DNA from: Beroe ovata
Lineage: Eukaryota > Ctenophora > Nuda > Beroida > Beroidae
Direction: 5' to 3'
Assembly: GCA_946803715.1 (NCBI GenBank)
Contig: CAMPET010000145.1
Location: forward strand, 52,029-72,629
DNA length: 20,601 nt
Under the pieces are notes generated by a model. That model was not told the DNA's origin. It made no database searches and worked only from the letters and a program-made list of their open reading frames with translations. This document shows, piece by piece, positions 10,234 through 17,910 of the stretch. Numbering within the stretch: the first letter of the stretch is position 1; the number at the start of each line of letters is the position of its first letter. Position numbers and translations under genes: made by a program.

Positions 10234-10478
10234 CATCGAATGCTTGTCAGATTTTATCTGACCTCAGTTTCTCGCGCGCGGCGCGCGCGCCTTCATCGAA
10301 GGCCTTCGATGAAGGCCTTCGATGAAGGCGCTTCGATGAAGGCGCGCTCGCGCGAGAAACAGGTCAGGTAACATCTGACAATCGAATGCTCAAATGCAGT
10401 TTTTTTATTGTTTATAGAATAGGGGTGCGCACAAGCCGAAACTGCGCGCGCGCGCGCGAGAAACAGGTCAGGTAACAT
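10234..10478. repeat. CpG-rich fold-back repeat with duplicated right arm
   Basis: The left arm (about 10234-10282: TGTCAG, ATCTGACCT, TTTCTCGCGCGCG) is an imperfect inverted copy of 10349-10390 (CGCGCGAGAAAC, AGGTCAGGTAACAT, CTGACAAT). The loop holds a perfect 28-bp palindrome at 10289-10316 and three tandem CTTCGATGAAGG units. The 26 bp at 10349-10374 recur exactly at 10453-10478, 104 bp downstream. The surrounding 10100-10230 is also GC-rich, with GCGCGC tracts, in a locally AT-rich spacer. This looks like a non-autonomous fold-back element or a rearranged pair of them; no transposase is present. Confidence 0.7.
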
Positions 10479-10494
10479 GACATGAACATCTGAC

Positions 10495-10744
10495 TTGTAG
10501 GGCTTTTCCCAACCGTCGGCGCCGCGCAATTGTCATTCCTTGCCATCCGCCCATCCAGGGATAAAATCCCGCCAGCAATGCAAGGGTAGGGTGAAATCCT
10601 ACAAGTACAAGTACAAATCCTGTAGGATCATTCTCTTTGCTGTAGGATTACTCCCTAGCTTGTCCTCACTGGCGGGTTTCTGATTAATTGTATCCCTGGC
10701 AAATCAAGATTGCGCCTCACCGACGGTAGGGATAAACCCTACAA
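10495..10744. mobile_element. 250-bp MITE-like element with long terminal inverted repeats
   Basis: The left end starts TTGTAGGGCTTTTCCCAACC (10495) and the right end, reverse-complemented, starts TTGTAGGGTTTATCCCTACC (10744). Both continue with CGTCGG, GCGCAAT, TTGCC, CCAGGGATA/AGGGATA and CCCGCCAG in the same order, so the arms cover most of the element. The centre has nested AATCCTAC/GTAGGATT inverted copies. There is no open reading frame, so it would depend on a transposase elsewhere. I see no clear target-site duplication. It lies downstream of the TOM1 stop. Confidence 0.75.
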
Positions 10745-11147
10745 CTCTTTTGTCCTTCGTGCAATACAATAGCGAGTGCAGTTAATATGTATCACAGTTA
10801 TTATTATATGCAGCCTCATCGCAAAAATCTAAACATTATTACATGTACATTACATTCAACTGCAATCGCAACTTAATCGGTTTTTTACTTTTTCCAATCG
10901 CTAGTCGTATCAAGCGACAAGATATATCAACTTCAAGGCTGAAGGAATTCCCGAGATTCACTGCCTGAGAATCCGAGATTGGCAGGTTCTGCATAGGTCA
11001 CTTTCCCGCGTTCATTGGAAAAGTGGAACGTGGGGAAACATAATTCGTTCATTGCTGCGTAATGCAGTTTTTACAAACTGAAGTAGTAATCAGATTCAAA
11101 GCACAGTGTGTGTGATTGATACTTTCACCAGGATGGTGACAGATTCC
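10745..11147 (-). other. Probable TOM1 3' untranslated region
   Basis: This stretch follows the TOM1 stop on the minus strand. No exon is visible. I see no AATAAA here; the nearest minus-strand AATAAA is at 10404-10409, beyond the MITE. So either the 3' UTR crosses the element or a variant signal is used. Confidence 0.35.
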
Positions 11148-14100
11148 TCAGAGAGCAAGCAAGTCGTCGTCATCTTGTTTCCTACTGCCCGGTAATTCTG
11201 AGTCCGGGGGCGCTGGAGCCCGCTCATTCAGGAACCGGTCGAAATCTGAGGGATCTATCTTCACCAATTACAACTACTTTCCACACTCCTTGATTCAACA
11301 GATGATGATAGCAGTGCTTAATATGTAAATGGGACATGACTCACCTTCACTTGACATCACTTGAGTAGTGGGCTCAGCGGTGTTAAGATCATGTAACCAG
11401 TGATCGTCCATAACAGGGGGTCTGAAACGAGGAACGGTTGCAATCGCATACAGTGTAGCTTATCATTAACGAATGTAATGAGGTTATAACGCAAGTATTA
11501 CCTAGAATGAACGGCACTGGCTAATGATGATTCCTGTGGAACGTCGTGGGCCGCATCATATGACACTTCGCTTCCCGATCTGAGGTATGGAGATCACAGG
11601 ATTTGTATCGAGTTAAGTGCACGTGCAAATGTAACACGAAAACACTGAGTGATACTAACGCATTCGCTCGATCTGACAGTGTGGATGCTCGCGACTGCGC
11701 GAACATGTCAAACTCGTCTCTGTTGTCTGATAGACTCATTTCCTGTACTTCAGACACAGCTGAATCCAACGTCACCTGTATGTCGTCCTGTGTAAATGGG
11801 GTCACGCAGCGTGATTTTAGCGTGATCCAGGGTTATACGGCAGCGTGATTTCTACAAATACCGGAATTAGTTGCGCGTGAGCGCGCGACATCTACGATCT
11901 GAATGTTCGCGCGCCCACCAGTTAAGTACAAAAACGCGACATTTGTGGTACAGGACTACAGGGTGTGGCAAATAATGAGATCACCGAGATGAGATATTCT
12001 GTTCTGAAGGAGGATCAAGGAAAAGCTGCTGAGTGGATTGGGGGACACATACCGGATTTGAGGCAGGGATTTTAGCAGGCTCCGTCGTGTAAATGTTCTC
12101 TTCATCTTCCTTGCCTGCATTCACAGACGGTAACCTGGATACGGGCGCGTCTACCAGGAACGGATTTGTCCCTACGGAGTGACGTCATTGTTGTCTTTAT
12201 CATCATTAATAGTTTGGGTTGAAATAAGCGTATATTGGGTAAAAAGTGAGCGCAAGAGAGAGGTAATAGTCTAACTTTACCAGGACTGCTCTACCAATAG
12301 ACCAATATATGCTCAGCTGCACGATACAGGTCATGGTAAATTGCCTTTTGTGCTAGTGTAATTGAGCAATCAATAGCAGTGACAGCGATGTATGATATTT
12401 CATGACCAATCTATTGTGTGAGTGCGGCAAGTACCATCGGTACACGCAGACTAAAACAAACACATACATTGTCACACAAACAAACAGACACACAGACACA
12501 GACACATTGATGTCGCAGTGTCGCACAAACAAACAGACACATACATTTCGCACAAACAAACAGACACACAGACACAGACACATTGATGTCGCACACATAA
12601 ACACAGACACAGGCACATTGATGTCGCACAGACACACACACACCTGTCGCACAAACAAACACACACAAACAAACACACACACACACACACACAGACACAT
12701 TGATGTCGCACAAACAAACACATACATGTCGCACAAACACACACACACAAACACTCACGCTGCTGTTGGGATGGCGTCGGATCAGATACATCGAGAGACA
12801 AGAGCTCCTGGATATCGGAACCACGAGATGCCCCCTCGCTTTGTGATGCCACATTATTCTGTGATGCCACAATCGCCGTTGCCACATCATTATGCGATGC
12901 CACATTACTCGCGGTGACAGGTGCTGTGTTTGCAGCTGGCTGTCTGTCTGTCGAGACAGCTGAATATTCAGGTCCTCGGGCAATGTTTCTGTCGTACCTG
13001 TCACATTGCTCAGTAACCTCTCTGTGTCTTACAACAGTGTAATAACAATTGCAGTAGTGAGAGTAACTTATTGTATTGAGGGAGAGAGCATGTGTGGTTA
13101 CAGGTGTATCAAGATATATGATGCATTATGCATTCACTTTACAGTTCATATTTTGTTCATACACAAAGAGCAGTAAAAGTGAGCTGATCGATGATTAATA
13201 ACTGATCATCCTATAATGATGTACATAACAATTGTATATTTGAGTATCATGAAATCTCCTATCACCTGAGGAATGTGTTATTGAGTTTGTCAATGAGATC
13301 AAGGAGCTGACACACGAGTCCCTCCTCCACCACTTGTTCCAATAACTCCACCATTCTCTTGTGCATTTCTTTACAAGTTCTGTACAGGTCCTGACAATGC
13401 GATGTATGAGATGCAATGGAGATCTCATGATATGTGAAAATCAGACGCGTTGTTTTTGTTTTCTTTGTGAAAAGTATTGGCATTATTCGAAGCTTCCACA
13501 TAGGACACAGGCGGATAAATTTGAACCTTCATCAGCTGCAATTCGTCAGCTTTAGGACTTGTGTTAGTCTGCAAGTCTGCCAGAATATCATTGAGAACCC
13601 CATCATTGCCTCTAACAACGAGCAATTCCTTGTTCAGTCTTTGTAAGTCGTTGTGGCCTGGATGACATGATATAATCAACCAGAGGAGAATTTCACTAAA
13701 ATGATTTTCAACATACAGGGAGTGTCACAAAAAGTTACATTACTATTGCATGACAATCAGATATGGAATCTCAAACACTGACTGATTCCTGATGGGTGAT
13801 ATCCGGGGGTTGGGCCCCCTGATCCGGTCACTGGAGGAGGCATGTAACTGGTGGGGTATTGTTGAGCTGCTGGAGTAGGAATAGGAGCAGCCCCTACACT
13901 GGGCGTTGCTGCAGTTGGGGTTGTCGGAGTTGGGTGACTCTACGCGGGTGATTTTGTGGTTAGCCAATATCATCTCACTACAAGTGTTAACTGTTACATC
14001 AATCAGAAAGGGACGTAATGCTCATCCATGTAAAAACTTACTGCTCTTGGTGTATGAATAGCAACCATATCATCCAAATTCTGTGCAGGGAATGCCACAT

Positions 14101-14773
14101 TCTGGGACTTGAGATACTGGTATGCCTCCCCAACAGCAGAGAGGTCCTTATCATTAGCAAATGCATCAGAACATCGTTCAATGAGAACTAGTGCCTGTGT
14201 TAGGACAGATATATGAGACCAGATCCCCTTGTTCTTGATGTAGGTCTCAGAATTCATGATATAAAAGATACCTTGTCTTTAACATGCTGTGGGGTGGGGT
14301 CTCTAGGTGACACTAATCTAATCAGGTCACACATGAAGTCTCTCGTTGCAACAAGCAAATGGAACCTTCTTCCACAGTTCTTGATCAGTGTATCCAGCAG
14401 CTGTTAAGTAGACAATTGGACAAATGGGTTGATTATTATAAATTCGGTACGAAGAATCTGAAATCGCATTATCAAAACTTGAATACAAACCATCAGAACA
14501 TTGTCTACAACTTTGTCATCACGCTGCTGTAATCTGTTTCTCAACACTTTCACAGCTAACTGTGGACTGGAATGGGGTCCATAACTAATAGCTTACAGTG
14601 ACTAATTGAATAGATAAGGTTGAATCAGCAAAAATTTCTTACCCATCTTGTGCACTGTTAACCATATCACAAATCTCTAGATTCAGCGCCCAGTTGGTTG
14701 ATACCAATTCTTTTTGAGTTGCAGACTCAATCTTTATACCAATTGGAGTTTTCATGACACCAATATCAAGCAT
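11148..14773 (-). CDS. TOM1: TOM1 / TOM1-like endosomal adaptor (VHS and GAT domains), complete
   Basis: TOM1 proteins bind ubiquitinated cargo, TOLLIP and clathrin at early endosomes. Thirteen minus-strand coding exons fit in phase: 14773-14643, 14584-14491, 14400-14272, 14194-14042, 13939-13783, 13657-13527, 13390-13266, 13021-12759, 12171-12053, 11787-11660, 11579-11502, 11421-11345 and 11254-11148, giving 563 aa (human about 492). The VHS domain covers about residues 8-150 (WALNLEICDMVN, LIKNCGRRFHLLVATRDF, then AIHTP). A Pro/Thr linker comes from exon 5. The GAT domain covers about 222-310 (LNKELLVVRGN; RTCKEMHKRMVELL; LNNTFLR). The tail has a clathrin-box-like LLSLD (380-384), an NPF (397-399), DEFDMF (458-463), DFDRFLNERA and an acidic DDDDLLAL end, all but NPF in the order expected for TOM1. 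The start at 14773 has A at -3 and lies just after an acceptor at 14781, implying a 5' UTR intron. Weakest splice site: the exon 5 donor (GTCAGT). Confidence 0.93.
11881..11914. repeat. GC-rich hairpin in TOM1 intron 9
   Basis: GCGCGCGA at 11881-11888 pairs perfectly with TCGCGCGC at 11907-11914 across an 18-base loop. AGCGTGAT occurs three times just beside it (11808, 11819, 11842). The composition resembles the CpG-rich fold-back at 10234-10478. Confidence 0.6.
12444..12755. repeat. CA-rich minisatellite in TOM1 intron 8
   Basis: About 310 bp of CA-derived repeats with a recurring ATTGATGTCGCA word (near 12506, 12582, 12617 and 12699) and CAAACAAACAGACACA between copies. It begins 4 bases into the intron on the minus strand, right after the exon 8 donor. 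Frames stay open through it on both strands. On the minus strand a read-through from exon 8 would add about 96 Cys/Val-rich codons, so retained intron would not stop early. Confidence 0.9.
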
Positions 14774-15205
14774 TTTGACCTATGGGAATCAAATTAAAAG
14801 CATTGGAGACTAAGGCCTGGGATTGCAGTTGAAGGTTTCATTCATATTGCTATCAAATCCACACACTTTACAACACGGATGACTGATCTACTATGAAAAA
14901 TTAAAGGTTACAAGAATCTTCTATAGGATGTACAAAAACCATGGACGCAGTTCATCAATGTAAATTCTGACAGTAACTCAAATTACGGTAATACGGTAAT
15001 AGATGTGTGACCAATATGCAATAATTTTACTTGTGAATATGATATATGTTGATGCGCGGCGCGGCAAGTTTATGCTATAGCACATACATAATACACATTG
15101 TCATCTATCAAATGCAATGATATTACTGATATGAATGATTGAATTGCATTCAACTAAAATTTAGTTTTATATAAATCAATATTGTTAAAAAATAATTCAA
15201 AATGC

Positions 15206-15227
15206 GCGCGGCTTTATAAAGCCGCGC
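15206..15227. promoter_or_regulatory. Perfect 22-bp palindrome with TATAAA on both strands: candidate bidirectional core promoter
   Basis: The arm GCGCGGC and its complement flank TTTATAAA, a perfect inverted repeat from 15206 to 15227. TATAAA is at 15215-15220 on the plus strand and 15218-15213 on the minus strand. It lies between the divergent TOM1 start (14773) and UAP1 start (15618). For UAP1, initiation about 30 bp downstream would give a short leader exon ending at a donor at 15296 (CAG/GTAACT) or 15276 (GTAAGA), joined to the acceptor at 15604. For TOM1, a minus-strand donor (GTAAAA) near 15032 could join the acceptor at 14781. Another GC-rich patch is at 15055-15067. The remaining spacer is AT-rich with no other exon seen. 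Confidence 0.4.
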
Positions 15228-15617
15228 ATAATTTTAAAAGATTTATAATTTTCATTGCTCTTAAACTGGACAATTGTAAGATTTATATTTTTCAGGTAAC
15301 TAATAAATATAAACTTTTCTATATATTATAGAAGAAATTTTGCCAATGTGATGAATCTATTTCACTATTTTTCATATCAGCTTATCTTTCACTGTATCAG
15401 ATTGACAATAGACTTGTGATGGTTCAAACCTCAAAACCATAACAGTTATATTATTATTATTGTTATTAGCGTAGTAGTTAAGTAGTCAGCAAGGCAAAGT
15501 CAATAGAATCAATCCCACGTCCTTTTTCACTATCTTGTTCTTTATTATCAATCATTTAAATTGTACAATCAGTTCTGACCATAATTCATTCTTTGTATTT
15601 TTAGGAACCTTCCTGGG

Positions 15618-17108
15618 ATGGCCTTCTCTGAATCTGACATGGCAGACCTTAGGTCAACCTTGGCATTACATGGACAAGAACATTTGTTGGCTTTTTGGAA
15701 TGAACTTTCTGGTAACCAGAAGAGGCATCTCTACAAAGATATCAAATCAGTTGATTTTGAAAGTCATTTATCTTGTTTTGATCGATGTATGCAGAAGGAA
15801 TCCTCAATGCCTGGAGTGGAGGAAGATTTGAAGCCCTTACCTTCAGATGCCTTTGAAAGTGTGTTTCATTCTGAGATTGACAATGATCGATGGAGGAAAT
15901 TGGGGTTAAAAGAAATAAGTGAAGGCAGGGTTGGACTGCTTCTAATGGCAGGTGGTCAAGGAACGAGGTTAGGAGTAAGCTACCCCAAAGGAATGTATAA
16001 AGTTGGTCTTCAAAGTGGCAAGTCACTTTATCAGTTACAAGCAGAAAGAGTTTGTAAGCAAGAGAAGTTGGCTGCAGAGATGTATGGATCTTCTAAGTCT
16101 ATAAGATGGTACATCATGACAAGTGAACATACCAAAAGCAGTACAATGGATTATTTCAAAGCAAACAACTGGTTTGGATTATGCAAGGAGAATGTGATAT
16201 TCTTTGAACAAGAAATGATTCCCTGTGTCTCACTTGGAGGCAAAATCATCATGGATAGTGATCATTCTCTTGCCCGTGCTCCTGGAGGAAATGGTGACCT
16301 TTACAGAGCAATGGGCAATGAGGGCATCCTGAAGGACATGCTTGATCATAATATCAGGAGTGTTCACTGTTACTGTGTAGACAACATTCTCGTCAAAATC
16401 CCTGATCCACTATTCATTGGTTGTTGTTTGGAAAGGAATTCGGACTGTGGGGCCAAAGTTGTAAGCAAGTCTCACCCCACAGAGGCTGTTGGTGTCATCT
16501 GCAAGAGTAACGATAACTGGAAAGTGGTTGAGTACAGTGAAATATCCTCAGAAACAGCTCACATGACTGATGCAAATGGTAAACTCCTCTTTTCCCAGGG
16601 GAACATCTGTAACCACTACTTTACCACAGATTTCCTGAGCCAAGTTATCAATAAGAATGAGAAAGAATTGATTCATCACGTTGCCAAGAAGAAAATCCCA
16701 ACGATTTCAAGCACTGGTGAAAAGATCGTTCCTGAGTCAATCAATGGTATCAAAATGGAGAAGTTTGTGTTTGATGTTTTCCAGTTTTCAAAGAGTTTCA
16801 CAGTTCTTGAAGTGGCGAGGGGTGACGAGTTTTCTCCCTTGAAGAACGGACCTGGAGCGGCCAAATGCTCCCCCGAAACATGTCTGGAGGACTTGTCTAA
16901 CCTGCACAAACGATGGATCCTCAATGCTGGTGGACAGCTGAAGAATGAAAACGATGTCTGCGAAGTGTCACCGCTAGTCAGCGCAGATGGGGAGAGTCTC
17001 GAGGATATTGTGGGGAATAAGACCATCATACTACCGCAACACATTGATGTCACTGTGAAGAATGGATACCACAATGGACACAGTAATGGACTGTACAGTA
17101 AGTTGTAA
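15618..17108 (+). CDS. UAP1: UDP-N-acetylhexosamine pyrophosphorylase, complete, single coding exon
   Basis: UAP1 joins UTP and GlcNAc-1-phosphate to make UDP-GlcNAc and pyrophosphate in the cytosol, the last step of the hexosamine pathway feeding chitin, glycoprotein, GPI and O-GlcNAc synthesis. The 496-aa product aligns along its length with animal UAP1 (human 505-522 aa). Visible: N-terminal helices (GQEHLLAFWNEL, 19-30), the nucleotide-binding signature AGGQGTRLG (111-119) followed by PKGMY (123-127), GGNGDLYRA (223-231), YCVDNILVK (252-260), CGAKVV, VVEYSEIS (303-310), GNICNHYF (328-335), MEKFVFD (380-386) and EFSPLKN (404-410). The lysines of PKGMY and SPLKN are retained, so it should be active. 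ATG 15618 follows an intron acceptor (TTTTTAG, 15604) by 13 bases, implying a 5' UTR intron. No intron interrupts the coding sequence, in contrast with TOM1 and PGM3 beside it. PGM3, which makes its substrate, follows about 800 bp downstream on the same strand. Confidence 0.97.
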   Translation: MAFSESDMADLRSTLALHGQEHLLAFWNELSGNQKRHLYKDIKSVDFESHLSCFDRCMQKESSMPGVEEDLKPLPSDAFESVFHSEIDNDRWRKLGLKEISEGRVGLLLMAGGQGTRLGVSYPKGMYKVGLQSGKSLYQLQAERVCKQEKLAAEMYGSSKSIRWYIMTSEHTKSSTMDYFKANNWFGLCKENVIFFEQEMIPCVSLGGKIIMDSDHSLARAPGGNGDLYRAMGNEGILKDMLDHNIRSVHCYCVDNILVKIPDPLFIGCCLERNSDCGAKVVSKSHPTEAVGVICKSNDNWKVVEYSEISSETAHMTDANGKLLFSQGNICNHYFTTDFLSQVINKNEKELIHHVAKKKIPTISSTGEKIVPESINGIKMEKFVFDVFQFSKSFTVLEVARGDEFSPLKNGPGAAKCSPETCLEDLSNLHKRWILNAGGQLKNENDVCEVSPLVSADGESLEDIVGNKTIILPQHIDVTVKNGYHNGHSNGLYSKL

Positions 17109-17128
17109 ATGTGTGGGTAGAGGCAATT

Positions 17129-17195
17129 AATAAATTCCAGTTTGCTGCCCAAAAAAGTCAGATGAACAGAAAAAAATGCATCATTTGAAAATAAA
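17129..17195 (+). terminator. UAP1 polyadenylation signals
   Basis: AATAAA occurs at 17129-17134 and again at 17190-17195, 20 and 80 bases after the UAP1 stop. Either could direct cleavage within the following 30 bases, giving a very short 3' UTR. This implies UAP1 ends before PGM3 begins. Confidence 0.6.
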
Positions 17196-17910
17196 TTAGT
17201 GTTTTGTCTCATTGAGCACCGTGAATTTGCTGCTTGAGATGAGAATGAATACTCAGACCCTGCTAATAATGCATGCAGATCATGTTAGATTGGTTAGACT
17301 CATCACTCAGTGCTCAATGTAATAAGAACTAAGAGTTTTTATGATGGTAGATGTAATCATCTTTTTAATCTGTACCTTAATTCATTATTGTAGCAGTAAT
17401 TTTCATTAATTGTAAATTGATTACCTTTTGATAATATTATTCGATATCACCGATATAGATGAACATGTAATGGGATTTCAACTCAGAATAACTGAATGTG
17501 TAATTGCATGTGTAATTGCATGCAGTAGAATACTGATGGTTTGCTTAGAGAGTGTTGTTTTCTTCGGCTGCCATGAACAATTTCGCTGTTTCCACTAGAT
17601 AATGATGCATTATTTCTTTGCAATGTAATGTTGACCTGATATGAACAAGTGAATGATAACAGATAACTTAACTGATGTATTTATCACAATTTCACGCGGA
17701 TAAGATATATTCAAAATTCATAGCTGATTGCCTACTACTGTTTTTGAAATAACTGTTTCGAAGTTTATTCAAGAAGAAACTAGGTACCTATCAGTTCCAT
17801 TTTGATTGGTATCTCTCATTTTCTCTCGTTATTGACATCATGCTGCCCACAATCAATTCCCTGATAGCCAACTCGCACTACCGCCACAGCTGTAAAGCAC
17901 TAAAGCTGAT
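17196..17910 (+). other. UAP1-PGM3 intergenic region
   Basis: About 700 AT-rich bases with no convincing exon. TGTAATTGCATG is tandemly duplicated at 17499-17510 and 17511-17522; it contains ATTGCAT, similar to POU/octamer half-sites. An ATTGG (inverted CCAAT) is near 17805. An in-frame stop at 17893-17895 precedes the PGM3 ATG. The PGM3 promoter should lie here, but no clear TATA element is obvious. Confidence 0.4.

Noticed and set aside
10068-10371. Arg/Ala-rich plus-strand frames of 81-85 codons
   Set aside because: They result from GCGCGC tracts and fold-back repeats; no start context, splice signals or family resemblance.
12353-13004. Long open frames (133-197 codons) on both strands across the CA/GT minisatellite
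   Set aside because: They are Cys/Val or Thr/His/Asn simple-sequence translations, without homology. They overlap the real TOM1 exon 8 in other frames and its intron.
15421-15445. GGTTCAAACC resembling a tRNA B box
   Set aside because: No A box at the right distance and no cloverleaf arms could be formed around it.
16676-17212. 178-codon minus-strand frame opposite UAP1
   Set aside because: It is an antisense shadow of the conserved UAP1 3' half; only the plus strand matches a known family.
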